From contig NZ_JAQGJT010000139.1 of NCBI RefSeq assembly GCF_028290495.1, positions 1-64,000 on the forward strand: DNA of 64,000 nucleotides, in the 5' to 3' direction. The translations under genes were made by a program, and so were the position numbers. The notes under the pieces were generated by a model. That model saw only the letters and a list, made by a program, of their open reading frames with translations. It had not been told where the DNA came from and did not search any database. Positions 1 through 8,908 of this stretch are shown here, one piece after another. The stretch's first letter is position 1, and each line of letters opens with the position of its first letter. This stretch comes from Tardiphaga sp. (GTDB lineage: Bacteria > Pseudomonadota > Alphaproteobacteria > Rhizobiales > Xanthobacteraceae).

Positions 1-1
1 T

Positions 2-1693
2 TCCGTCTATGCCGACATGTTCGGGCCGACCACCGGCGATCGCGTGCGCCTCGCTGATACCGACCTGATCATCGAGGTCGAGAAAGATTTCACCATCTAT
101 GGCGAGGAGGTGAAGTTCGGTGGCGGCAAGGTGATCCGCGACGGCATGGGGCAATCGCAGGCCACCAACGCCGAAGGTGCGGTCGATACCGTGATCACCA
201 ACGTGCTGATCGTCGACCACTGGGGCATCGTCAAGGCTGACGTCGCCATCAAGGAAGGCTACATCTGCGCCATCGGCAAGGCCGGCAATCCCGACATCCA
301 GCCCGGCGTCACCATCAATGTCGGCCCCGGCACCGACGTCATCGCGGGCGAGGGCAAAATTCTCACCGCCGGCGGCTTCGATAGCCATATCCATTTCATC
401 TGTCCGCAGCAGATCGAGCATGCGCTGATGTCCGGCGTCACCTCGATGCTCGGCGGCGGCACCGGCCCGTCGCACGGCACCTTCGCCACCACCTGCACGC
501 CCGGCCCGTGGCACATCGCGCGAATGATCCAGTCGTTCGATGCCTTCCCGGTCAATCTCGGCATTTCCGGCAAGGGCAACGCGTCGAAGCCCGCGGCGCT
601 TATTGAAATGATTAACGCAGGAGCGTGCGCGTTAAAACTGCACGAGGACTGGGGCACCACGCCGGCCGCGATCGACAATTGCCTCACCGTCGCCGACGAC
701 CACGACGTTCAGGTGATGATCCATTCCGACACGCTGAACGAGTCGGGCTTCGTCGAGGACACCATCGCCGCCTTCAAGGGCCGCACCATCCATGCCTTCC
801 ATACCGAAGGCGCCGGTGGCGGCCATGCGCCGGATATCATCAAGGTCGCGGGCCTGCCGAACGTGCTGCCGTCCTCGACCAACCCGACGCGGCCGTTTAC
901 CCGCAACACCATCGACGAGCATCTGGATATGCTGATGGTCTGCCACCACCTCGATCCTTCGATCGCGGAAGATCTGGCGTTTGCCGAGAGCCGCATCCGC
1001 AAGGAGACGATCGCCGCCGAAGACATTCTGCACGATCTCGGCGCGCTCTCGATGATGTCGTCGGATTCGCAGGCAATGGGCCGGCTCGGCGAGGTCATCA
1101 TCCGGACCTGGCAGACCGCCGACAAGATGAAGAAGCAGCGCGGGTCCTTGCCGCAGGACAAGGGCAACAACGACAATTTCCGCGTCAAGCGCTACATTGC
1201 CAAGTACACGATCAATCCGGCCGTCGCGCATGGCGTGTCGAAACTGATCGGCTCGGTGGAGAAGGGCAAGCTCGCCGATCTCGTGCTGTGGTCACCGGCG
1301 TTCTTCGGTGTCAAGCCGGATCTGGTGATCAAGGGCGGCATGATCGTGGCGGCGCCGATGGGCGATCCCAACGCCTCCATTCCGACGCCGCAGCCGGTGC
1401 ATTACCAGCCGATGTTCGGCGCCTTCGGCCGCGCGCTGACGCAGTCCTCGGTGGTGTTCACCTCGGGCGCGGCGATCTCGAACGGCCTGGCTGGCCGGCT
1501 CGGCACCCAGAAGGCGCTCTATGCGGTGGAGAACACCCGCTCCGGCATCTCGAAGAAGAGTATGATTCACAACGACGCCACGCCTGACATCGAGGTGGAT
1601 CCCGAAACCTACGAGGTCCGCGCCGACGGCGAACTCTTGACCTGCGCTCCGGCCGAAGTGCTGCCGATGGCGCAGCGCTATTTCATGTATTGA
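2..1693 (+). CDS. ureC: Urease subunit alpha, 5' end cut by window
   Basis: Catalytic subunit of the nickel enzyme urease, which hydrolyses urea to ammonia and carbamate in the cytoplasm. The frame is open to the window edge and reads SVYAD just before the internal ATG at 17, as in family members, so about ten N-terminal residues are missing. Counting from that ATG, the nickel-ligand histidines lie at 124 and 126 (DSHIHF), the lysine that is carbamylated in this family at 207 (LKLHEDWG), the flap Cys-His-His at 309-311 and the ligand Asp at 350. All key residues are present, so the protein should be active. ureA, ureB and ureD are not in the window and probably lie to the left. A 172-base palindromic element follows the stop codon. 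Confidence 0.98.
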   Translation, partial: SVYADMFGPTTGDRVRLADTDLIIEVEKDFTIYGEEVKFGGGKVIRDGMGQSQATNAEGAVDTVITNVLIVDHWGIVKADVAIKEGYICAIGKAGNPDIQPGVTINVGPGTDVIAGEGKILTAGGFDSHIHFICPQQIEHALMSGVTSMLGGGTGPSHGTFATTCTPGPWHIARMIQSFDAFPVNLGISGKGNASKPAALIEMINAGACALKLHEDWGTTPAAIDNCLTVADDHDVQVMIHSDTLNESGFVEDTIAAFKGRTIHAFHTEGAGGGHAPDIIKVAGLPNVLPSSTNPTRPFTRNTIDEHLDMLMVCHHLDPSIAEDLAFAESRIRKETIAAEDILHDLGALSMMSSDSQAMGRLGEVIIRTWQTADKMKKQRGSLPQDKGNNDNFRVKRYIAKYTINPAVAHGVSKLIGSVEKGKLADLVLWSPAFFGVKPDLVIKGGMIVAAPMGDPNASIPTPQPVHYQPMFGAFGRALTQSSVVFTSGAAISNGLAGRLGTQKALYAVENTRSGISKKSMIHNDATPDIEVDPETYEVRADGELLTCAPAEVLPMAQRYFMY

Positions 1694-1705
1694 GGTGGCC
1701 AACGG

Positions 1706-1877
1706 TTTCCCTCCCCCTTGCGGGGAGAGTCGGCCGAGCGAGGCGATGCGCAGCATCGACGAAGTGGAGGCCGGGGTGGGGGTGCCCCACGCGCCGCTTT
1801 CCCTGTTGCAACCCCCACCCGGCATGTCGTTCGCTTCGCTCTCGACAAGCCACCCTCCCCGCAAGGGGGAGGGTGAA
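1706..1877. repeat. Palindromic intergenic element between ureC and the next gene
   Basis: Near-perfect terminal inverted repeats of about 22 bases (1706-1727 and 1855-1877, core CTCCCCCTTGCGGGGAG) bound a 172-base unit. Further inner complementary blocks occur, for example ggggtgggggt near 1773-1783 against acccccaccc at 1811-1820. The whole unit could fold into one long branched hairpin. It fills most of the gap between ureC and the next gene. It looks like a small non-coding dispersed repeat rather than a gene, and no open frame in it resembles a protein. Confidence 0.75.
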
Positions 1878-1965
1878 GAAAGCCCCCCTTCAATCCCGCG
1901 CTATAACCTCCTAAGGTCCGTCCCGGCCGTCTCAGTGCCATAACAAGAACCCGGGAGAATTCGCC

Positions 1966-2265
1966 TTGATCTACGTCGTTGCCACATTGACCGTGAAGCC
2001 GGAAACGCGCGCCGAACTGATTGCTGCCGCGCAGGCCTGCATCGCGGAGACCCGCAAGGAAGCCGGCAATATCGCCTATGACATGCATGAGAGCATCACC
2101 GACCCGACGCAGATGGTGTTTGTCGAACGCTGGGAAAACGCCGAGGCGCTGGAGCCGCACCGCAAGAGCGATCACATGCGCGCCTTTGGCCGTGTCGTCG
2201 TCAATTGCCTCGCCGGTCCGCCGAAGATCGAAGTCATCACCCCCGCCGACGTTGTGGTGCGATAG
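1966..2265 (+). CDS. ABM-domain (YgiN-like) putative monooxygenase
   Basis: A 99-residue protein with the ferredoxin-like antibiotic biosynthesis monooxygenase fold: MIYVVATLTVKPE at the start, then the conserved FVERWENAEAL segment and an HMRAF helix. Relatives act on quinols or other small aromatics as cofactor-free dimers; the substrate here cannot be read from the sequence. The likely start is TTG at 1966, with a GGGAG ribosome site eight bases upstream, and there is no ATG close by. It lies in the urease operon between ureC and ureE, on the same strand, 39 bases before ureE. A direct role in urease assembly is not known for this family. Confidence 0.85.
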   Translation: MIYVVATLTVKPETRAELIAAAQACIAETRKEAGNIAYDMHESITDPTQMVFVERWENAEALEPHRKSDHMRAFGRVVVNCLAGPPKIEVITPADVVVR

Positions 2266-2304
2266 TCACATGACGGCGCGGAATCAGAAAATGAGAGTAC
2301 GACC

Positions 2305-2928
2305 ATGATCCGCGCCATCGACGTGCACGGCCAGCACCATTGGAAAGAAGCGGCGACCGATACCGTCGTGCTGGATTTCGACGATCGCCATCGCCGCCGC
2401 ATGGCGATGGTGGGGACGCGCGGGCTGGAATTCCTGCTCGATCTGGAAACCGCGGTTGCGCTGCGCGGGGGCGATGCGCTGGTGCTGGAAGACGGCCGGC
2501 TCATCGAGGTGGTCGCCGCGCCGGAGCCGCTGATCGAGATCCGCGGCACCGAGCTGGCGCATCTGGTGCGTGTCGCCTGGCATCTCGGCAATCGGCATCT
2601 GCCGACCCAGATCGTCGGGAAGGGCCTGCGCATTCGCCGGGATCACGTGATCGAGGACATGGTGAAGGGACTCGGCGCGCGCGTCATCGAGATCGAAGCG
2701 CCGTTCGATCCGGAAGGCGGCGCCTATGCCGCGGTGGCCGAGACGCATGACCATGCCGGACATGGTCACGCGCATCACGATCACGGCCACCATGGCCACG
2801 ACCATGGCAAACATGATCACGACAAGCACGATCATGCCGCGCACGGCCATGCCGAACACGTGCACGACGAGCACTGCGGTCACGATCACGGCCATCACGA
2901 TCATTCCCATGCTCATGACCACAAATAG
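2305..2928 (+). CDS. ureE: Urease accessory nickel metallochaperone UreE
   Basis: A 207-residue UreE, which binds nickel and hands it to the UreDFG-apourease complex. The N-terminal UreE domain (about residues 1-70) is followed by the nickel-binding domain (about 75-145). From residue about 148 to the end, roughly 60 residues are nearly half histidine, in HDH/HGH runs with a single Cys near residue 191. This tail resembles the Klebsiella UreE tail but is longer, and probably stores nickel. The coding DNA of the tail is repetitive and overlaps the start of ureF by 14 bases. Confidence 0.97.
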   Translation: MIRAIDVHGQHHWKEAATDTVVLDFDDRHRRRMAMVGTRGLEFLLDLETAVALRGGDALVLEDGRLIEVVAAPEPLIEIRGTELAHLVRVAWHLGNRHLPTQIVGKGLRIRRDHVIEDMVKGLGARVIEIEAPFDPEGGAYAAVAETHDHAGHGHAHHDHGHHGHDHGKHDHDKHDHAAHGHAEHVHDEHCGHDHGHHDHSHAHDHK

Positions 2929-3655
2929 GCAGGCGGATCTCACGCCTGTTGTCGAACCCGTCGCGTTGTCGGCGGATGAAGGCGCGGCGCTGTACCGGTT
3001 GATGACCTGGCTGTCGCCGGCGTTTCCGGTCGGCGCGTTCTCTTATTCTAGCGGCATTGAATGGGCGGTGGAAGCCGGTGACATCACCGACGCCGCCACG
3101 CTACAGAACTGGCTGTCGTCGATGCTGACCGACGGCGCCGGCTTTTGCGACGGCGTGTTTCTCGCCCATGTGCATCGCGCAGTGATGGCCGGCGACGACG
3201 CGGCGTTGCGCGAGGTCGCCGAACTGGCGAGCGCCTTCGTGGCCTCCAAGGAGCGCCAACTCGAGACGACGTCGCAGGGCAGGGCCTTTATCGAGATCGC
3301 CCGCAGCGCCTGGAATCATGACGGCCTCGAACACCTGATCGCCGCCTGCGACGGCGCGATCGTCTATCCCACAGCCGTCGGCCTGGTCAGCGCCGCGCAC
3401 CGCATTCCGCTGGCCGCCACCATGCACGGCTTCTTCCATGCGCTGACCTCGAACTGGATTTCGGCCGGCGCCCGCCTCGTGCCGCTCGGCCAGACCGACA
3501 GCCAGCGCGTGCTTGCCGCACTGGAGCCCGTCGTGGTCGCGACCGGCAAGCGCGCGATGGAAGCTTCTCTCGATGATCTCGGTGGCGCGACCTTCCGTGC
3601 CGATATCGCTGCCATGCGGCACGAAACACAGTACACGCGATTGTTTCGGTCATGA
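2915..3655 (+). CDS. ureF: Urease accessory protein UreF
   Basis: A 246-residue all-helical UreF, a bridge between UreD and UreG in the urease maturation complex. It contains the typical [17 protein letters not shown] block near residues 29-46, and the C-terminal half has the [13 protein letters not shown] segment. The start is placed at ATG 2915 because a longer frame only reads through the histidine-rich coding region of ureE and gives a nonsense threonine-rich leader; ATG 2909 is an alternative. The 14-base overlap with ureE suggests coupled translation. Confidence 0.95.
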   Translation: MTTNRQADLTPVVEPVALSADEGAALYRLMTWLSPAFPVGAFSYSSGIEWAVEAGDITDAATLQNWLSSMLTDGAGFCDGVFLAHVHRAVMAGDDAALREVAELASAFVASKERQLETTSQGRAFIEIARSAWNHDGLEHLIAACDGAIVYPTAVGLVSAAHRIPLAATMHGFFHALTSNWISAGARLVPLGQTDSQRVLAALEPVVVATGKRAMEASLDDLGGATFRADIAAMRHETQYTRLFRS

Positions 3656-3697
3656 CTGTATCTTGTCGAGCGCTCGGCCGCGCTACATCCTCCGCTG

Positions 3698-3797
3698 CCA
3701 TCGCCCGGCTTGACCGGGTGACCCAGTATACGCCGCGGCCAGTGCTTCAAAACGGGCCGCGCCGTTTACTGGATCCCCGCATGCGCGGGGATGACAT
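3698..3797. repeat. Dispersed palindromic repeat, family A copy 1
   Basis: About 100 bases between ureF and ureG. One end reads catcgcccggcttgaccggg and the other gtttactggatccccgcatg followed by cgcggggatgaca. Each end can form its own hairpin (CCCGGCTTGACCGGG and CCCCGCATGCGCGGGG). The same two ends occur inverted at 26500-26600, which marks a dispersed repeat family. It sits inside the urease operon without a visible terminator T-run. Confidence 0.75.
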
Positions 3798-3850
3798 TTA
3801 TTTGTTTAGCTACGCCTCAGCGCAACATTCGAACCAAGAGAGCATCTGAC

Positions 3851-4477
<627 letters not shown>

Positions 4478-4493
4478 ACGGAAACTCACTCCG

Positions 4494-4527
4494 GGGCGGG
4501 CGGTTACAGGCCGTCCGTCCTTTCTTC
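4494..4527 (+). terminator. Rho-independent terminator after ureG
   Basis: GGGCGGGCGG (4494-4503) pairs with CCGTCCGTCC (4511-4520), allowing two G-U pairs, around a seven-base loop, followed by TTTCTTC. It lies 17 bases after the ureG stop and probably ends the urease operon transcript. Confidence 0.7.
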
Positions 4528-4725
4528 AAATAAATCCCGATTCGCCCGGAACAAATTGGCTCCGACGTGATTGGGCTACACCTGACCGCGATCAATGGTC
4601 TATCGGGGGCTGGTGACGTTCCCTTCATGATTCCGGGCATCTGGCGTGCAGTTCATTGTTAGTCCGTCCGCCCACCCGGATTTTCCCGCAATCTGCGGAT
4701 TTCTTCTTCGTTTCCGAGTAAACGC

Positions 4726-6372
4726 GTGATCCGGCTGGGGTTTATCATCATTGTCATGGCACTGGCCGGGGTGCTGCTGTCGGGCTTGGCGGCCTTTCGG
4801 GTGCACGATCAGGAACTGGTGATCGACAGCATTGCGCTGGGGCGGGGCGTCGATATCCACGCAAGTCTGGTGCAGGAGCGCCTCAGCGAGCGCGAATTGC
4901 TGGCGCGGGTGGCCTCCGGCCTGTTCAGGGCGCCGTCGGTGATCAAGGCCAACATGCTGCAGCCGCTGCGGTCCTCGATCTACGCCTTCAAGACCGACTT
5001 CGTGTTAGCCAGCTGGATCGCGCGGCTGCAACCAGGCGAGTTGCCGGCTGCCCGCGCTGAACTTGCTGCCGCGGGCTTCCGCATTCCCACCATCCGCAAT
5101 TTCGACGATAGCCCGCTCGATCCGAAAGTGCTGGATAAGCCTGTCGATGTCCTGATGGACGTCGAACCGCGCAACTCGGTCACCGAGGGCGTGACCGGCC
5201 GTGTTCTCAATGATGGCCCGTCGATGGGACCGACGCTGACCCTGGCGATGTCCGATGGACGGCCGGTGGCCTCCGACCCGACGACGCTGATTGGGCCGGG
5301 CGGGCCGGTGGGTCTGGTGCTCGCCGCCCCGGTCATGCAGGAAGGCAGTGCGGCCCCCGTCGGCTTCGTGTCGTTTTCCTACGAACTCGGGTCATTGATG
5401 CTGGCCAACGACGACCTGTCGCTGTTTTCGGTGGCGCTGAAAGACCCGCGCAAGGTCGATACCGAACTGGTCGCCGACGAGCGTGGAATCGTCACCGCCC
5501 GGCCGCTGATCGCCAACAAGGCGATGGCGATCCAGCGCATCGTCAGCTTCGGCGGCCGCGACTGGTCGCTGGGCTACTATCCCAAGACGGACGTGACGAT
5601 GCGGGCGCAGCGCGTGGCGGTGATCGTCGGTACGATCGGGCTGGCGCTGACGGCGATCATCTGCGGCCTGTTTGGCTACGTCTCCTACAACAATTTGCGG
5701 CTCAGCCGCGAGATACAGCGGCGGATCGGTTTCGAGCGCCGCCTCACCGCGGTGATCGACGAACTCAATCACCGCGTGAAGAACATCCTGGCGGTGATCC
5801 AGTCGATCGTGACCCGCACGCTGCGCCACGGCTCCGATCTCGATGTCGCGCGTGACCTGCTGATCGGCCGTATCCATGCCATGAGTAACGTGGTCTCGCT
5901 GCTGTCGGAGAGCCAGTGGCAGGGCGTCAACCTCAAGGGCCTGTTCGAGCCGCGCGCGATCCCGCGTGCCGACCGCATCGCCGCCACCGGCCCTGACATT
6001 GTCGTCAGCGCCCGTGCCGCACAGAGCCTGTCGTTGCTGTTCTACGAACTGGCCTCGCATTCCGACGAAGGGCTGTCGCTGGTCGGCAAGCACCCGCATA
6101 TCGTCGCGCACTGGGAAATCACCGGCGACGGACCGGACTCGATGTTCAATTTCCGTTGGGAAGAATTCAACACCAGCGATGCGACGCGCCGGCGGGACAG
6201 CGACTTCGGCGTCGTGCTGCTCGACCGCGTCGCGCCGGAAGCGCTGGGCGGCACCTCGAAGCGGTACTTCACTGAAGTGTCTTATGTCTATGAGTTGACC
6301 GCGCCGATGGAAACCGTCGTCGACATGACCGAACGGGACCGCACCGAGGCGCTGGCGAAGCCGGTGAAGTAG
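4726..6372 (+). CDS. CHASE-domain HWE-family sensor histidine kinase, degenerate ATPase
   Basis: A 548-residue membrane sensor. A transmembrane helix lies near residues 4-22, an extracytoplasmic CHASE-like domain at about 35-290 (ASWIARLQPGELPAARAEL region), and a second helix near 300-325. The HWE/HisKA_2 phosphoacceptor helix DELNHRVKNILAVIQS has its His at 349. In the ATPase domain the family N-box (ELATNAAKYGAL type) reads YELASHSDEGLSL at 440-452, so the ATP-coordinating Asn is His445 and the Lys is Glu448; the G-box GFG reads DFG. The start is GTG 4726, and no ATG exists upstream in frame. It converges on ecfG, so it is probably a PhyR partner kinase or phosphatase. Confidence 0.85.
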   Translation: MIRLGFIIIVMALAGVLLSGLAAFRVHDQELVIDSIALGRGVDIHASLVQERLSERELLARVASGLFRAPSVIKANMLQPLRSSIYAFKTDFVLASWIARLQPGELPAARAELAAAGFRIPTIRNFDDSPLDPKVLDKPVDVLMDVEPRNSVTEGVTGRVLNDGPSMGPTLTLAMSDGRPVASDPTTLIGPGGPVGLVLAAPVMQEGSAAPVGFVSFSYELGSLMLANDDLSLFSVALKDPRKVDTELVADERGIVTARPLIANKAMAIQRIVSFGGRDWSLGYYPKTDVTMRAQRVAVIVGTIGLALTAIICGLFGYVSYNNLRLSREIQRRIGFERRLTAVIDELNHRVKNILAVIQSIVTRTLRHGSDLDVARDLLIGRIHAMSNVVSLLSESQWQGVNLKGLFEPRAIPRADRIAATGPDIVVSARAAQSLSLLFYELASHSDEGLSLVGKHPHIVAHWEITGDGPDSMFNFRWEEFNTSDATRRRDSDFGVVLLDRVAPEALGGTSKRYFTEVSYVYELTAPMETVVDMTERDRTEALAKPVK

Positions 6373-6445
6373 TCCCTAACCTTGCCGTGCAAGAACGGGC
6401 GAGGGAACGCGCGGACGATGCTCCTTCTTGTATATGCACCAACAA

Positions 6446-6471
6446 AAAGCGGCCACCGAAGTGGCCGCTTT
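6446..6471. terminator. Bidirectional terminator between the kinase gene and ecfG
   Basis: AAAGCGGCCAC, a CGAA loop, then GTGGCCGCTTT make a perfect 11-bp stem with A/T flanks on both sides. It lies between two convergent genes and can serve both. Confidence 0.8.
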
Positions 6472-6493
6472 CCGATAATTGCTGCGTCCTGTG

Positions 6494-7042
6494 CTATCCG
6501 CCGCTGCCGCCGATGACCGCACGGATGGTATTGTCCGGGCCGAAATCGTCGGTGCCGTCGACATAGAGCAGGGCGCTCAGCTTGGAGCGCGCGCGGTTGA
6601 CGCGGCTCTTGATGGTGCCCACCGCGCATCCGCAGATGGTCGCCGCGTCCTCGTAGGAGAAGCCTGACGCGCCGACCAGGATAAGCGCTTCGCGCTGGTC
6701 CTGCGGGAGCTTCTCCAGCGCTGCACGAAACTCCTCGAACTCCAGATGCGCATTCTGCGACGGCTGGGTCTTCAGCGTCTTGGCGTAGCTGCCATCGGCA
6801 TCCTCGACCTCGCGCCGCCGCTTGCGATAGTCAGAGCGGAACAGGTTGCGCAGGATGGTGAACAACCATGCCGGCAGGTTGGAGCCGACCTGGAACGAGT
6901 CGATGTTGGCGAGCGCCCGGAGCAGCGTTTCCTGCACCAAGTCGTCGGCGCGGTCACCGTTGCCGGACAGCGAGATCGCGAAGGCGCGCAGGCTGGGCAC
7001 CGATGCCAGAATGTCGTCGCGGAGTGAATCGGAGAGAGGCAT
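6494..7042 (-). CDS. ecfG: General stress response sigma factor EcfG
   Basis: A 182-residue ECF sigma factor of the EcfG (ECF15) group, which directs RNA polymerase to general stress promoters of the GGAAC-N16/17-CGTT type. Region 2 spans about residues 10-75 (DDLVQETLLRALANIDSF and the NLPAWLFTILRN segment); region 4 spans about 105-160 (LPQDQREALILVGASGFSYE, then IKSRVNRAR). The short C-terminal tail after region 4 is typical of the group. Its start codon shares one base with the nepR stop (TAATG), so the anti-sigma factor and sigma factor are translationally coupled. Confidence 0.96.
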   Translation of the reverse strand: MPLSDSLRDDILASVPSLRAFAISLSGNGDRADDLVQETLLRALANIDSFQVGSNLPAWLFTILRNLFRSDYRKRRREVEDADGSYAKTLKTQPSQNAHLEFEEFRAALEKLPQDQREALILVGASGFSYEDAATICGCAVGTIKSRVNRARSKLSALLYVDGTDDFGPDNTIRAVIGGSGG

Positions 7043-7278
7043 TAGTCCCTCCCGTCGGTTTTCGGGTCGGCCACGGCGGCCTGGGCAGCGGGTTCGTCCA
7101 TCTTGCGGATCAGCTCGGCGAAACGATCTGGCACGCCCTGGCGCACCACATCGTCGTACATGGCTCGCAGCTGATGTCCGATGCGGGATTGGATCTCTGA
7201 ATTGAGACCTCCCTGCTTTCCGGGTACCGCGCTCTTTTGTGACTTCACATCTTTCATGACCCGTTCCACATTCCCCAA
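7042..7278 (-). CDS. nepR: Anti-sigma factor NepR
   Basis: A 78-residue NepR that holds EcfG inactive until phosphorylated PhyR titrates it away. The diagnostic two-helix core is visible: IGHQLRAMYDDVVRQGVPDRFAELI at about residues 33-57 (the last 18 of these are the most conserved). N- and C-terminal tails are disordered-looking and variable, as in the family. It is divergent from phyR and cotranscribed with ecfG. I saw no convincing EcfG-type promoter on its own strand. Confidence 0.95.
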   Translation of the reverse strand: MGNVERVMKDVKSQKSAVPGKQGGLNSEIQSRIGHQLRAMYDDVVRQGVPDRFAELIRKMDEPAAQAAVADPKTDGRD

Positions 7279-7379
7279 GAGGTAAGCCTCTGGAATTCGA
7301 GAGTTTTTCTTGATTGTGAAGCCTTTGCGGCTTCTGTTACGGTGCTAATTCAGAGCCCGGCTTAAAGTTCCGGTCGAAG

Positions 7380-7404
7380 GGAACTTTCCTTCGGTTCAAG
7401 CGTA
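7380..7404 (+). promoter_or_regulatory. Probable EcfG-dependent promoter of phyR
   Basis: GGAAC (7380-7384), 16 bases, then CGTA (7401-7404). This differs by one base from the EcfG consensus GGAAC-N16/17-CGTT and lies 75 bases before the phyR start codon. It would give positive feedback on PhyR, as known in related species. Confidence 0.6.
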
Positions 7405-7478
7405 AACCCGCACATCAGAGGCGGTCGGGGGTGTTCATTCCCGCACCCTGATGGGTGACACAGAAAGATGGAGTGGGG

Positions 7479-8285
7479 ATGTCCCGATCACAGCTCGTAG
7501 CTGAACATTTACCGCTTTTGCGGCGCTATGCCCGTGCCCTGACAGGTAACCAGGCCTCCGGCGACGCCTATGTCGGCGCCATGCTGGAAGCGTTGCTGCA
7601 GGACCAGTCGCTGCTCGACGAGCAACACGGACCGCGCGCCGGGCTTTTTCGCCTGTTTACGCAGATCTGGAATTCCGTCGCTCTTAACGAAGATCCCGAA
7701 GTGACGCCGCTTTCGACGCCGTCCGAGCGCCGGCTGTCGAACATCACCGCGTTGCCGCGGCAGGCCTTCCTGCTGCTGTCGCTGGAAGGGTTTTCGGAAG
7801 AGGAAGTCGCCTTTATTCTTGATACCGACGTCGCGGAGACCCGCGTGCTGGCCGATACCGCCGGCCGCGAGATGGCTGCTGAAATCGCCACCGACGTGCT
7901 GATCATCGAGGATGAGACCTTCATCGCGATGGACCTTGAAAGCCTGGTGAAGAACCTCGGCCACAATGTCATCGGCGTCGCCCGCACCCATACCGACGCG
8001 ATCGCTCTGGCGAAGAACAAGAAACCCGGCCTGATCCTGGCCGACATCCAGCTCGCCGACGGCAGCTCGGGGCTCGATGCTGTCAACGAATTGCTGCGGC
8101 TGTTCGAGGTGCCGGTGGTATTTATCACCGCCTATCCCGAACGTTTCCTGACCGGCGAGCGTCCGGAGCCGGCCTTCCTGATTTCGAAGCCGTTCCAGCC
8201 CGCGATGGTCTCGGCCGTCGCCAGCCAGGCGTTGTTCTTCCAGCGCAATTCGCGCAACAAGGCGCCGAAGGCTGCGGCTTCCTGA
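7479..8285 (+). CDS. phyR: Anti-anti-sigma response regulator PhyR
   Basis: A 268-residue PhyR. The N-terminal sigma-like domain (about residues 1-130) mimics EcfG and binds NepR. The C-terminal receiver domain (about 137-258) has the acidic pair in IIEDETFIAM, the phosphoacceptor Asp at residue 189 (LADIQLADG), the FITAYPE switch and the SKPFQP lysine. The start at ATG 7479 is preceded by GGAGTGGGG; an upstream GTG-type extension of eight residues is less likely. It is divergent from nepR-ecfG and followed by a strong terminator. Confidence 0.96.
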   Translation: MSRSQLVAEHLPLLRRYARALTGNQASGDAYVGAMLEALLQDQSLLDEQHGPRAGLFRLFTQIWNSVALNEDPEVTPLSTPSERRLSNITALPRQAFLLLSLEGFSEEEVAFILDTDVAETRVLADTAGREMAAEIATDVLIIEDETFIAMDLESLVKNLGHNVIGVARTHTDAIALAKNKKPGLILADIQLADGSSGLDAVNELLRLFEVPVVFITAYPERFLTGERPEPAFLISKPFQPAMVSAVASQALFFQRNSRNKAPKAAAS

Positions 8286-8290
8286 GGCTT

Positions 8291-8320
8291 TCAAACCACT
8301 TATAATCAAACCACTTATAA
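8291..8320. repeat. Perfect tandem 15-mer duplication
   Basis: TCAAACCACTTATAA occurs twice without a gap, at 8291-8305 and 8306-8320, between the phyR stop and its terminator. It looks like a recent slippage duplication. Confidence 0.9.
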
Positions 8321-8353
8321 AAAGGCGGCTGCGTTCGGCGCAGCCGCCTTTTT
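8321..8353 (+). terminator. Rho-independent terminator after phyR
   Basis: AAAGGCGGCTGCG, a short loop, then CGCAGCCGCCTTTTT form a 13-bp stem with a T-run. It lies 36 bases after the phyR stop. Confidence 0.9.
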
Positions 8354-8478
8354 CATGCGCACTGCCTGAGCCTGGCCGTTAACACACGGTTAAGTGATTG
8401 GGCAGCCAGAACCCCGACCGAACCTGCCGCGTTGCTGTTCCGACCACCACATGATCGGTCCAGCAGGCGAGGCGGCAC

Positions 8479-8901
8479 ATGTCTCACATCACCAGCGGAA
8501 TTTTGGGCGGCGCGGCAGCGGCAGTGTTGTTGGGTGCGATCCAGTTCGCCTTCGGCGGCGATCTGCGCGTGACGGTGCCTGCCAACGTCACCGAAGCCAG
8601 CCAGGTCAATTCGGAAGCCGTCAACCGCAGCGCCAAGTCGGATCGGGCAGAGGTGGTCACCGTTCAGGATGGTAGCCGTACGCTGTCGTTCAGCGTCCAA
8701 GGCCTGAGCGGCACGTCGCTGCTCCTGCGGGTCGCACCGACCCCGGTCAAGGTCGAGAAAATCAGCGTGAGATCGGAAGTCGCTGTCGCGCAGCGGGCCT
8801 TCAAGGCCACGCCGCAAAAGTCTGCCGTGGCCTGCGAGCCGCCGGTCAGCGTCCTCACCGAGGTCGCCCGACTGCTGGAGCCCGGTCGCTGCGTGACCTG
8901 A
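8479..8901 (+). CDS. Conserved hypothetical exported protein
   Basis: A 140-residue protein with no family I recognise. Residues 1-25 form a signal peptide or N-terminal anchor (SGILGGAAAAVLLGAIQFAF). The rest is polar and Val/Ser-rich, suggesting beta strands, with two cysteines near the C-terminus (residues about 114 and 138) that could form a disulphide in the periplasm. The start is ATG 8479, with AGGCGAGGCGG just upstream. It stands alone between the phyR terminator and a convergent gene. Codon use matches the neighbours. Confidence 0.7.
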   Translation: MSHITSGILGGAAAAVLLGAIQFAFGGDLRVTVPANVTEASQVNSEAVNRSAKSDRAEVVTVQDGSRTLSFSVQGLSGTSLLLRVAPTPVKVEKISVRSEVAVAQRAFKATPQKSAVACEPPVSVLTEVARLLEPGRCVT

Positions 8902-8908
8902 TCCCCGG

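Noticed and set aside
2740..2928. Tandem repeats resembling a CRISPR or satellite
   Set aside because: The repetition comes from His/Asp/Gly codons of the UreE tail; there are no regular spacers.
4548..4569. GGAAC...CGTG as an EcfG promoter for the CHASE kinase
   Set aside because: The spacing is 13 bases instead of 16-17 and the second element is CGTG.
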